Source: Acidobacteriota bacterium (GTDB lineage: Bacteria > Acidobacteriota > Terriglobia > Terriglobales > Acidobacteriaceae). From it: 30,603 bases of DNA. Below, piece after piece: positions 1-7,824 of this stretch. Every line of letters starts with the position of its first letter. Position 1 is the stretch's first letter. Both the position numbers and the translations under genes were made by a program. The notes under the pieces were generated by a model, which did no database searches, had not been told where the DNA came from, and was given only the letters and a program-made list of their open reading frames with translations. Where the stretch lies: assembly GCA_021802085.1 (NCBI GenBank), contig JAKAAZ010000007.1:1-30603 (forward strand), written 5' to 3'.

Positions 1-72
1 GTGTCCCCGAGCGGCTGATTCATTGGGGAACCGCTTGAAAAAGGCGTAAGCACTGATCGTCGATCTGCTCAT
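1..72 (-). CDS. IS1595-like transposase, N-terminal fragment (runs off window)
   Basis: The minus strand reads an open frame of 24 codons from ATG at 72 to the left edge. The peptide contains FFKRFPNESAAR, which resembles the start of IS1595/ISXO2-family transposases, where an FF-x-x-FP-x-E-x-AAR stretch precedes a zinc ribbon and a DDE catalytic domain. Only this N-terminal piece is visible, so neither catalytic residues nor intactness can be judged. A possible promoter on the minus strand (TTTACT at 107-102, TAGAAT at 84-79, 17-bp spacing) would start transcription almost at the ATG. The end of the element is probably between 73 and 120, but I could not identify a terminal inverted repeat or target duplication. 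The family call rests on a short match. Confidence 0.5.
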   Translation of the reverse strand, partial: MSRSTISAYAFFKRFPNESAARGH

Positions 73-121
73 GTGCTCATTCTAGATAGGTTAGCTCAGG
101 GAGTAAAGTGTATAATTCCCT

Positions 122-151
122 AAAAAAGGGCCCTGGGTTGCGCCAGGGCCC
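122..151 (-). terminator. Strong intrinsic terminator of the outer-membrane protein gene
   Basis: A perfect 9-bp GC stem, GGGCCCTGG (128-136) paired with CCAGGGCCC (143-151), encloses a 6-base loop. On the minus strand it is followed directly by six T (122-127 on the plus strand are A). It lies 33 bases past the stop codon of the minus-strand gene at 184-744, so it should end that transcript and shield it from the adjacent insertion element. Confidence 0.85.
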
Positions 152-183
152 GGATGGGAGTGTAAACAGCGGGGGGAACACTT

Positions 184-744
184 CTAGAACAGTCGGTAGG
201 ACACACCAGCCGAATAGACCCAGGGGGTTAGCCCTGTAGGCGGGAAGTCCCAATGTTGATACTCAAAATCAACCGGGCGAACGGTGATGCGATCAGTCAG
301 TTGGTAATCGAGACCGCCGCCGCCTGCGAACGTGGTATAGGTAAAAATCTGGTTGGAGATGAAGTTGGGGTAATGGAAGCGGCTTCCCCCGAAGAGGAAC
401 TTGCCATACGGGAACCAGCGACGCCCAATCTGGTAGGTAGCGCGCGGACCGCCCAGGAAGTTCTGCTCCTCGATACCAGCTCCGGAGCTTGAATTTGTAA
501 GGAAATTCAGGAAGCGCATTTCACCCTCGATGCCGACGCCGATGTTGCGCCAGATACGATAGTTGAAGTCCGCATACGCACCGGGTCCGAATGCATGCCG
601 TTGGCCGTAATCTGTCTGTCCGTAGGAGAAATATCCTCCCGCAGTGATGGTCGCGAGTTTTGGCGTGACAGGTTGTAGAGCCTGCGCGTGCAGGAAGATC
701 GGGCAAAGTAAGAAGAGTAGCCCAACAAAAGACTTTTTTCCCAC
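184..744 (-). CDS. Small outer-membrane beta-barrel protein
   Basis: A 186-residue protein with an N-terminal signal peptide (basic MGKK, hydrophobic core to about residue 19, cleavage near HAQA). The rest consists of alternating polar/aromatic segments typical of an 8-stranded beta-barrel of the OmpA/OmpW-like 'outer membrane beta-barrel' class, and ends in an aromatic residue (YRLF), as outer-membrane proteins commonly do for BAM recognition. The start is GTG at 744, supported by an excellent ribosome-binding site (AGGGGGAGGA, 751-760) six bases upstream. It is the last of three minus-strand genes (tonB-like, M48-like, barrel), with an 85-base gap before it and a strong terminator after it. 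A structural or binding role in the outer membrane is inferred; no ligand can be named. Confidence 0.75.
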   Translation of the reverse strand: MGKKSFVGLLFLLCPIFLHAQALQPVTPKLATITAGGYFSYGQTDYGQRHAFGPGAYADFNYRIWRNIGVGIEGEMRFLNFLTNSSSGAGIEEQNFLGGPRATYQIGRRWFPYGKFLFGGSRFHYPNFISNQIFTYTTFAGGGGLDYQLTDRITVRPVDFEYQHWDFPPTGLTPWVYSAGVSYRLF

Positions 745-828
745 CGTAAATCCTCCCCCTAAAACTTATCTTAAATATCTGGAGGCAGGATGCCTTTTTT
801 GACCTCTGCCTCTAGATTGTAATCGACT

Positions 829-2574
829 TCACTGTTTAGATGTACTATCGCCCGGGGAGGCTGCTCCAGTCGATACTGGAATTGGTGCTGCTTGGCCGTA
901 GGGGCGCAACCGGAAGAACACAGGCGTCAACTCAAACGGCATTTTATCGCTTGGACTGAGCACTGCTACAGGCCTCGAGTTGAGCTGCTCGACCGTATCG
1001 TTCCAGGAATCTACGCGGAGATGGCTTCCCAACGGCAGGGCCGCAATCTGCCGGACATTGCCCATGTCGAGTTTCGGCGCTCTGAAGACCAGCGCGCTCA
1101 TCCAGACTTGATCGTTGGTGGTGCTGGTGAAGAGAGAATCGCCAAGCTGCGGCTGCACCAAGCTAGGTAAGGACTTGGCGCGGGACAACAGCATTTTGTA
1201 GTAGAGGCCGGCGTTGGCAAGCTTCTCTTTATAGGGGGAGTTTTCCAAGATTGCAAGCGCCTGCTTCGCGGCAGCCTGATTTTCCGCATCGCTGTGGTGC
1301 AGCGGTACCCTGCGGATGGTCGCCTGATCGGCGAACATCAAATTATCCGGGAAGGCGAATTCAGTATCGATTTTATGGCCCAGCTGCAGGTGGGCCAGTT
1401 GGAATGCCAGGACCGAGGCCAAGTCCTCTTCGTAGGGAAGGGTGTCGATCAGACCTTTGCTGAGGACGATCGTATTGCCGATCGTCAGCGACTCCAGGGG
1501 AGTGGTGAGCAGAACGCGGCAATGGACGGGCTCGGCCAAGGTGATGTTGTTGGTGACGATCAGGTTGTTTGTGACCTGCTCCAGTACCTTGTCAAAGCTG
1601 CTGGGGCCCGCCAAAAGTCCTGCTTGAAACAGGCGGTCGAGGATGTTCTGTTCCGCCTGCTCAGACCACATGCGGGAGGCCTGCAGAGGACTCACATCCT
1701 GCGCGCTCTCGCTTTGATCGGTCACAGCATCAATCTTGACCGTCGCGTTGTCGCTGGTAGAAGCGGGCTGGCGCAGCGAGTAGCCCCAGATCCAAGTTTG
1801 GGCGCGAAAGAAACCGGCCTGGTCCGCAACGATCCCAGGGCCGTGCTCTTCCGCGTAGACGGCGGTGGGCAGCCAGAGACCGGGCTGAACATTGGTGCGC
1901 CAGCTGTCGAAGTGATAGTAAATCTCGCGGCCGTTTCTGCTGGTATAGGTGCCGCTGAAGCGGACGATGTTGCCGCCAGTATCCTCAATCCAGACGCGGC
2001 CAATGAAGCGGCCCGTTCCCGATCCCGACTTCGGCGACACATCGAACAGGTAGGTACGAACATCTCCCAGAAATTCGCGGCGAACGAACCGGAAGTCGTA
2101 GTGCTGGCGATCGAAGTGGTTGGCGTCGAGCAGGAGCATTTGCACAAAGCCCTGGGCGACGTATTCGATTTTGAAAGCCTTGGTCAGTCCATTGACGAAC
2201 ATGACCGAGCCTTTATAGGCAGCCTTCTTGCTGCCCGCTTCCTGGTAGCGATTGTCTTCGATTACCTTGCCAAAATCCACGCGTCCAAGGAAATAATGAT
2301 CATCTGTAGGCACGGCGCTCAATTGAGTGTCGGGCTTGTAGTCCTGAATGTAGGTTTCGACCACAGGCGTGCGCTGCTGCAGCGCCATCAGGACGCCCTT
2401 CTCGTGTCCGGACGCCTGGTCGATGAGGCGGATCATTTCGGGAGTCAGTTTGCCCGATTGCTGGACATTTTTTTTGTGCCGGGCCGAGGCAGGGAGAGTA
2501 ACAGACACCAGCAGCAGGAGGGCCAATCCTCTGTTGAGTGAACTTGGAGGGATAAGTTTTGAAAATCGCATCAT
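829..2574 (-). CDS. M48-peptidase-like secreted protein with degenerate active site
   Basis: A 581-residue protein. ATG at 2574 is preferred over an upstream in-frame start at 2682 because AAGGA sits five bases before it and it begins a clear signal peptide (hydrophobic stretch LALLLLVSVTLPASA). The N-terminal half (about residues 60-270) is a beta-rich domain of unknown role. The C-terminal half resembles the M48 (Ste24/HtpX/BepA-like) peptidase fold: a segment with IVLSKGLIDTLPYEEDLASV precedes the usual zinc helix. There the expected HExxH reads FQLAH (residues 391-395, bases 1404-1390), so the first zinc histidine and the catalytic glutamate are gone while the final H and a following GH remain. 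It is therefore probably not a peptidase; a chaperone or binding role at the envelope is a guess. Neighbours are a TonB-like gene upstream and a beta-barrel downstream. Confidence 0.7.
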   Translation of the reverse strand: MMRFSKLIPPSSLNRGLALLLLVSVTLPASARHKKNVQQSGKLTPEMIRLIDQASGHEKGVLMALQQRTPVVETYIQDYKPDTQLSAVPTDDHYFLGRVDFGKVIEDNRYQEAGSKKAAYKGSVMFVNGLTKAFKIEYVAQGFVQMLLLDANHFDRQHYDFRFVRREFLGDVRTYLFDVSPKSGSGTGRFIGRVWIEDTGGNIVRFSGTYTSRNGREIYYHFDSWRTNVQPGLWLPTAVYAEEHGPGIVADQAGFFRAQTWIWGYSLRQPASTSDNATVKIDAVTDQSESAQDVSPLQASRMWSEQAEQNILDRLFQAGLLAGPSSFDKVLEQVTNNLIVTNNITLAEPVHCRVLLTTPLESLTIGNTIVLSKGLIDTLPYEEDLASVLAFQLAHLQLGHKIDTEFAFPDNLMFADQATIRRVPLHHSDAENQAAAKQALAILENSPYKEKLANAGLYYKMLLSRAKSLPSLVQPQLGDSLFTSTTNDQVWMSALVFRAPKLDMGNVRQIAALPLGSHLRVDSWNDTVEQLNSRPVAVLSPSDKMPFELTPVFFRLRPYGQAAPIPVSTGAASPGDSTSKQ

Positions 2575-2586
2575 TGTGTTCCTTGG

Positions 2587-2752
2587 GTTACTTAAGTTTA
2601 GGTGGATGAGTCCACTATTACGCAAGCTGGAAGCCGATCCAATCATACGGGAACATTTCAGGTTCAATTTGAAAAAGCTCACTATGGTAATTCCCTATGT
2701 TACGTAAGTTTCAACACAGTGGCGCAGAATTACGCAAGCTGGAAATCGATCC
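2587..2752. repeat. Diverged direct duplication covering the 3' end of the tonB-like gene
   Basis: Two 54-base segments, 2587-2640 and 2699-2752, share GTTAC-x-TAAGTTT at one end and ATTACGCAAGCTGGAA plus CGATCC at the other with identical internal spacing; the middle is diverged. The 2699-2752 copy contains the stop and last codons of the tonB-like gene (minus strand, ending FQLA-stop). The other copy also ends FQLA-stop in the same sense, following YDWIG instead of YYRID. It looks like the relic of a second TonB-type C-terminus or a local tandem duplication. Confidence 0.6.
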
Positions 2753-3893
2753 GATAATATGTGGTAATGTCGACGGGCTTGCCATCGCGAGTTGCGGGTT
2801 TGAATTGAGTCTCTTCCGCCACTCGAATCGCCTGCTCGTCCAGCCCATGCCCTAGCCCACGCACGACGCGAATGACATGGCACCGTCCGTCTGCGGAGAA
2901 GCGGACTTCCAGGACGACATCCCCTTGGATCTTCAGCTCTTTGGCTTCCGGAGTGTACTCCGGCTTGGGGTGAGAAATGACCTCCACCGTGGTGACCTTG
3001 TTGGTGCTGGCGATCATCATCTTGGGCGCGGCTGCATTGACATTCGACTGGAATGCGCCCGATTTGACGGTTCCGCGGGGACCATTTCCGGTGCCGCCAG
3101 CTACTCCGTCGGAGAACCCGACAGCCGCGACTTTTCCATGTCCTGTGCCGCCCGGAACACCGTGGGCGTAACCGGAGCCGAAGTCCACGCCGCCGACCTT
3201 CCCCTTACGAGCGGAACCGGAGCCGGAAGCATCCCCGATCGCGCTGGAAAAGCTGCCGTACGCCGCGATGGTGGCGGGCCGGTTCGCGCCCGGATTGGGA
3301 TGCACACCCTGAGGATCGCCGAATCCGCCTGTCTTGGTGGAGGTCTGCCCCATATTGTTGGCGACCGCGGTGGGAATGTTGGTATGGAACAAACCGACCT
3401 TCGGCTGCGGCGGCAGGGCAACGGAGTCTGGCCGGTAGGGGGGCAGGACGGGGGCGTTCATGTTGTTCAAACGCACGCGCGCCATCCGCGGCTGTTCTTC
3501 CGGTGTCGGTCGGTTGTAGGTGATTTTTGGCGCAATCCGATTCAGGAGATCCGGCGTTGGCGGAACAATCGGGACGCGCGTATGAATCACCGGTCGCACT
3601 GACTTCACTGGGGTGATAGGAAGCAGCAGATCGGTCTCGATCACAGGTTTCTCCACTACCTTATGCACCATAAAAATCGAGAGAAGTAGTACCAGCGCAA
3701 TCGCCGATGCGTTGACGATCAAACTAACCACAAAAGACTTGTTTCTTCCCTCGGGTTCCGGTAGCAGCCCGAATGTAGCTACGGGTCGAGTGGAGGGGTT
3801 GCCGCGCTCCCGATCTCTCGGTCGGCGGGGGGGGAGTCCGGTATCGGGCCGAACTGAAGGTTCTCGATGTTCTCTTGTTGCAAAACTTGTCAT
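2730..3893 (-). CDS. TonB-family energy transducer
   Basis: A 387-residue inner-membrane protein. A charged cytoplasmic N-terminus of about 50 residues is followed by one membrane helix (about residues 53-76, SFVVSLIVNASAIALVLLLS), then a long proline- and glycine-rich periplasmic linker (about 80-300, with a central Gly-rich GSGSARKGKVGG-type stretch). The C-terminus is a TonB domain (about 305-387) with the family pattern PEYTPEAKELKIQGDVVLEV, a VRGLGHGLDEQA segment and a closing YYRIDFQLA strand. Such proteins couple the proton-motive force to outer-membrane receptors, with ExbB/ExbD as partners; neither is in this window. ATG at 3893 has a GAGG about ten bases upstream. The M48-like and barrel genes follow on the same strand, but the gap of 155 bases holds a partial duplication of its own 3' end. 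The N-terminus is longer than in classical TonB. Confidence 0.85.
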   Translation of the reverse strand: MTSFATREHREPSVRPDTGLPPRRPRDRERGNPSTRPVATFGLLPEPEGRNKSFVVSLIVNASAIALVLLLSIFMVHKVVEKPVIETDLLLPITPVKSVRPVIHTRVPIVPPTPDLLNRIAPKITYNRPTPEEQPRMARVRLNNMNAPVLPPYRPDSVALPPQPKVGLFHTNIPTAVANNMGQTSTKTGGFGDPQGVHPNPGANRPATIAAYGSFSSAIGDASGSGSARKGKVGGVDFGSGYAHGVPGGTGHGKVAAVGFSDGVAGGTGNGPRGTVKSGAFQSNVNAAAPKMMIASTNKVTTVEVISHPKPEYTPEAKELKIQGDVVLEVRFSADGRCHVIRVVRGLGHGLDEQAIRVAEETQFKPATRDGKPVDITTYYRIDFQLA

Positions 3894-4539
3894 ACCGCTT
3901 TTACCTCAACACGCTCAAACTTCCGCATAAATCAGAGTGCGGTTCAATGTCGCTTCTCGGGCCGGTACAACCGGTTGGCTGGTCCAGGCAAATTCAAAAT
4001 TGCCGGCTCCGAATCGAAACATGCTAGCGAATACTTCGTTCACCGAGGCAGAGAAAAAAGAACTTCAAAATCGGGTGAAATCTTCGTCAACAATTCCAGC
4101 AGTTATAGTTTTAGGATGCGACCATTTCCAAACGAGTACAGTTGTCCGGCGGTCAAAGTGCAATGTTTTCGCACCTCAGCCTGCTTATCGCCCAACTTTC
4201 GTGGCCGACAACTGGGCCGTCTGGCTCCCGGTAGATTGGCTATGTTTGCCAATGAGTATGCCACAATTTACAAATTTTCAAATGAAATTTCGCATATCTG
4301 TCTGAGCCGGGTATCGTTAGATTAACCACTGGGGGCCCGCCAAAACGTCGAAATATGCAAACTTGCCCGTACGGCCTATTATCAAGTACCAGGATCGAGC
4401 CGATCGTTTCCGCTGAGGAGATCGAACGCTGGAGCGAACGGGCTTCCAACCTCAATCACCAGCCATCCCAAATAACCAACTTTCCAGCCTGACAGACCCT
4501 GGCCGGGCAACATCATTGACCCCAAAGGAGATGATCGAA
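3894..4539. other. Long intergenic region between tonB-like gene and galE
   Basis: About 645 bases with visibly lower GC than the flanks. It should hold the divergent promoters of the minus-strand tonB-like gene and of galE, but I see no convincing -35/-10 pair. Two overlapping plus-strand frames (3867-4325 and 3937-4305) are open, but they lack good ribosome-binding sites and recognisable protein patterns, so I do not call them genes. No tRNA, riboswitch or repeat was recognised. Confidence 0.5.
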
Positions 4540-5532
4540 TTGAACGCACTCATTACTGGCGGTGCCGGGTATATCGGGGGCACTGTCGCTCACTTGCTTA
4601 TGGAAGCGGGGCATCGTGTCGTGGTCTATGACAATCTTTCCCATTCCCAACGTCCCTCGGTCCCGGCAGGTTCGGCCTTTGTCGAAGGGGAAGTCGGCGA
4701 CCGGAAGAAACTGGAGGCCGTCCTCCGAAGTCATCCAATCGATGCTGTCCTGCATTTTGCCGGGCTCATTGAGGCCGGTGAAAGTATGCAGTTTCCTGAA
4801 CTATATTTTAGCAATAATAGCGCGTCCACGTTAGTTCTTTTTCAAGCAATGTTGGCCACCGGCGTCAAAAAGCTGGTTTTCTCCTCGACGGCGGCCGTCT
4901 ATGGCGAGCCGGAAACGACGCCGATTGTGGAAGAAGCAGTGCTGCGCCCCACAAATCCCTACGGCGAATCCAAGCTGCTGGTGGAGCAGATGCTTTCCTG
5001 GCTGCATCGGATTCATGGGCTCCGCTATGCCAGCCTTCGCTACTTCAATGTTGCCGGCGCCATTGCCGGACGCGGCGAGGCGCATGAGCCGGAATCCCAC
5101 CTGATCCCGCTGGTGCTCGATGTGGCGTTGGGGCGGAGAAAGAGCATTCGCATCTACGGAAGCGACTACGCCACTCCGGATGGCACCTGCATCCGCGACT
5201 ATATTCACGTGCGCGATCTGGCCGAGGCCCATTTGCTGGCGCTGGCGGCGCTGGAAGATCGAGAGCGCATGATTTACAACCTCGGCAACGGTCAGGGTTT
5301 TTCTGTGCGCGACATCATTGCGGCCGCCCGTCGCGTGACCGGACATCCCATCCCAGTGGAAGAATGTCCGCGACGCGCGGGGGACCCAGCCATTCTGGTT
5401 GCCAGTTCCGAAAAGATTGCCCGCGAACTCGGCTGGCGCCCGCGTTGTTCCGGATTGGATGACATTATCTCGGATGCATGGCGGTGGCACCAGGTGCGCT
5501 ATGCTGCCCGAGAGCCCTCCGTCGCTCCGTAG
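4540..5532 (+). CDS. galE: UDP-glucose 4-epimerase
   Basis: A 330-residue extended-SDR enzyme that interconverts UDP-glucose and UDP-galactose with bound NAD, supplying galactose units for polysaccharides. The N-terminal nucleotide motif GGAGYIGG follows the first few residues, the SST of the active site is at about 115-117, and the catalytic pair is Y141 and K145 in NPYGESK. The segment TPDGTCIRDYIHVRDLAEAH is the classic GalE signature. Start choice: an AAAGGAG (4524-4530) directly abuts an ATG at 4531, too close for initiation, but lies nine bases before TTG at 4540, which yields MNALITGG as in relatives; a TTG at 4516 is also in frame. It is flanked by unrelated genes and looks monocistronic. 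Confidence 0.92.
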   Translation: MNALITGGAGYIGGTVAHLLMEAGHRVVVYDNLSHSQRPSVPAGSAFVEGEVGDRKKLEAVLRSHPIDAVLHFAGLIEAGESMQFPELYFSNNSASTLVLFQAMLATGVKKLVFSSTAAVYGEPETTPIVEEAVLRPTNPYGESKLLVEQMLSWLHRIHGLRYASLRYFNVAGAIAGRGEAHEPESHLIPLVLDVALGRRKSIRIYGSDYATPDGTCIRDYIHVRDLAEAHLLALAALEDRERMIYNLGNGQGFSVRDIIAAARRVTGHPIPVEECPRRAGDPAILVASSEKIARELGWRPRCSGLDDIISDAWRWHQVRYAAREPSVAP

Positions 5533-5744
5533 AGTCGCCCGCCGGAAATGCCTGGAGATCGAAGCGGCCAACCAAATGGCCCGGAATTTCCTGTGCTGTC
5601 GACACAGATTGCCGCGTGTTGACAAAAAGCAGTAGCCTAAGTTGCTTGCGCATACGTCTAATCACCAGCGCGGAACCCCACGCGCCGCGAACAGATGGGA
5701 TGTTTGCGGAGCATACTGGACATGCAGTGGTCCAGGGAGGATGT

Positions 5745-6686
5745 ATGGCGACGAAACGCTGTGCGCGTGCCGTGCTCGTAGCGACGATGGTGTGGATGGG
5801 CGCGGGATTCGTCTCGTCTGTCTGGGGGCAGAGCCAGAATTCCGTTGGACAGGCGCAGTTGGTTGTTACCGCGAATGGAAACAAATCGCGTTTAGCTCAG
5901 CCTCTCTCGCAAAGCGATATAGCAGTGAAAGTGAAGAATCGTCCGGCCAACATTGTGGGTTGGGCGCTCTTCACCGGATCCAATGACGATTTGCAACTTG
6001 TACTTATGTTCGACGATTCCTCGCGCATGTATCTGACGCAGCAAATTCCCGCGCTGAGAAAATTCATCGAGGCCCTTCCGCCCTCGGCTGCTGTGGGGAT
6101 TGCCTATATGCAATATGGAAATTACGTGATGGCACGACCCATGACGACGGACCACGTGCTGGCGGCGAAATCCTTACGTGTGACACTCGCGATCCCAGGC
6201 ATCAGCGGTAGTCCCTATTTCTGTCTGTCGCAGTTGGCCAAGCATTGGCCTTCCAAGGAGCCGAGTTCGCGCCGCGTCGCCTTTATGGTGACCAACGGAG
6301 AAGATCCGTATTACCCGCACCACGACCTCCAAGATCCGTACCTGCGCGACGCGATTCAAGACACCCAAAAGGCCGGACTTCTCGTGTATACCCTTTATTT
6401 CGGGGAAAACGGTCGAATGAATCAGGGCTACGCAGGCATTGTGATTGGCCAAAATTACCTGCTGCAAGTAGCGACCGCGACCGGCGGTGATTTCTACCAA
6501 TTGGGGTTGGGCAGTCCAGTGTCGTTCGAGCCATTCTTAGATCAGTTTCGTCGATCGCTGGACAATCAGTATTTGCTGACCCTCACGACCCCCGATTCTG
6601 GTTGGCTCAACGTCAGCGTGAAGTCGAAGGTTCCGGGTGTAAAACTCGTTGCCGCCAGGACAATCTATATCGCCAAAAACAAGTGA
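5745..6686 (+). CDS. Secreted VWA-like protein, paralogue 1 of 3
   Basis: A 313-residue exported protein. ATG at 5745 follows GGGAGG by four bases and begins a signal peptide ending at about VWGQ (residue 28). The remainder resembles the 'VWFA-related Acidobacterial domain' family (TIGR03436-type): a short beta domain with QSDIAVKV, then a von Willebrand A-like Rossmann fold (LQLVLMFDDSSR, later AFMVTNGEDPYY, then LLVYTLYF) and a C-terminal QYLLTLTTPDSGW...VKSKVPGVK module. The metal-ion site expected as DxSxS reads DDSSR, so it is partly degraded. A conserved GSPYFCLSQLAKHWP segment with one cysteine is shared with the next two genes. Function in this family is unknown; a role in envelope adhesion or protein-protein contact is inferred from the fold. 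It heads the tandem array. Confidence 0.8.
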   Translation: MATKRCARAVLVATMVWMGAGFVSSVWGQSQNSVGQAQLVVTANGNKSRLAQPLSQSDIAVKVKNRPANIVGWALFTGSNDDLQLVLMFDDSSRMYLTQQIPALRKFIEALPPSAAVGIAYMQYGNYVMARPMTTDHVLAAKSLRVTLAIPGISGSPYFCLSQLAKHWPSKEPSSRRVAFMVTNGEDPYYPHHDLQDPYLRDAIQDTQKAGLLVYTLYFGENGRMNQGYAGIVIGQNYLLQVATATGGDFYQLGLGSPVSFEPFLDQFRRSLDNQYLLTLTTPDSGWLNVSVKSKVPGVKLVAARTIYIAKNK

Positions 6687-6740
6687 TCGATTGTTGGACG
6701 AACATGGGGAAGCGCGGCAGAGTTGAATGGAGGAACGACG

Positions 6741-7679
6741 ATGAGGAATCGGATTGCTAGTTCCGTCCTCGTGGCGGCAATCATCTGCGTGGGCGCGGGA
6801 TTTGCCCCCCATGCCATGGGGCAGACCGAGAATCCCACGGGGCAGGCGCAATTGGTTGTAACCGTGAAAGCCAAGAAGTCGCGTCCGGTTCAGCCTGTTC
6901 AGCAGAGCGATATTGCCGTGAAATTGAACAATCGTCCCGTGGACACGGTGGGCTGGAAGCCGCTCAAGGGTCCGGATGCCAGTCTGCAGCTTATATTTTT
7001 TATCGACGAAGGCGTGCGGTCGTATTGGAGTCTGCAGATCCCAGATTTGAAGAAATTCATTGACGTGTTGCCCCCGTCCACCGCCGTAGCGGTTGCATAC
7101 ATGGACAACGGCAGGGCTGTAATGGCGCAGACCCTGACCACCGACCACGCGCTGGCGGCGAAATCCCTGCGCATGACCAATGAAATCCCCGGCATCAGCG
7201 GCAGTCCCTATTTTTGCCTATCGGACCTGGCCAAGAATTATTGGCATTCTCCGCGAAAAACTCGACGCGTGGTTTTTATGGTGACCAACGGAGAAGACCC
7301 ATATTACAGGTCGATGGATATGCAGGACCCTTACGTTGCCGCCGCGATTCAAGACGCTCAAAAAGCGGGACTGCTTGTGTATTCCATCTACTTTCGCAAT
7401 CGGGACGCGGGTGGCCCGAACAGCTTCAGTACCCTGATTGGCCAGAGTTATCTTTTGCGAGTCGCGAACGAAACCGGTGGCGAATTCTACAGCATGGCCT
7501 TGATGAGTCCCATCTCGTTTACCCCGTATTTGAAACAGTTCAAGGAGTCCCTGAACCACCAGTATTTGTTGACTGTGGCGGCTGGCCGTACGGGCTGGCA
7601 GCAAGTGAGCGTCAAGGCCAAAATTCCAGATGTACAACTGGCCGCTCCCAAGGAGATCTATGTGGACAAGAATGAGTGA
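6741..7679 (+). CDS. Secreted VWA-like protein, paralogue 2 of 3
   Basis: A 312-residue protein, starting at ATG 6741 with GGAGG seven bases upstream, 54 bases after paralogue 1. The signal peptide ends near HAMGQ. It aligns over its full length with both neighbours: QSDIAVKLNNRPVDTVGWK, the A-domain strand LIFFIDEGVR, the PGISGSPYFCLSDLAK block, VFMVTNGEDPYY, and the terminal QYLLTVAAGRTGW with KAKIPDVQ. Its metal site is the most eroded of the three: DxSxS is replaced by DEGVR, leaving only the first aspartate. Stretches of near-identical DNA with paralogue 1 (for example around 6190-6220 and 7190-7220) indicate tandem duplication. It is probably co-transcribed with paralogues 1 and 3. Function unknown. 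Confidence 0.8.
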   Translation: MRNRIASSVLVAAIICVGAGFAPHAMGQTENPTGQAQLVVTVKAKKSRPVQPVQQSDIAVKLNNRPVDTVGWKPLKGPDASLQLIFFIDEGVRSYWSLQIPDLKKFIDVLPPSTAVAVAYMDNGRAVMAQTLTTDHALAAKSLRMTNEIPGISGSPYFCLSDLAKNYWHSPRKTRRVVFMVTNGEDPYYRSMDMQDPYVAAAIQDAQKAGLLVYSIYFRNRDAGGPNSFSTLIGQSYLLRVANETGGEFYSMALMSPISFTPYLKQFKESLNHQYLLTVAAGRTGWQQVSVKAKIPDVQLAAPKEIYVDKNE

Positions 7680-7824
7680 TCGCTTCGATGCACGCATGAG
7701 GGGAAGGGCGATGCAACGCCAATCGCTCATGCGAGAATCGAAATTCACGTCACAGCGCCCCGACCGTGGGCCAGGCGGGATGATTCGCGGAGCATATACA
7801 ACGGCAGAATCCAATGGAGGGACG

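Noticed and set aside
1294..2541. Plus-strand open frame of 415 codons
   Set aside because: It is antisense to the M48-like gene, has no ribosome-binding site or recognisable motif, and its composition is that expected for a shadow of a GC-rich gene.
3867..4325. Two overlapping frames of 152 and 122 codons in the tonB-galE gap
   Set aside because: No good start signals, no protein-like pattern, and partial overlap with the tonB-like gene on the other strand.
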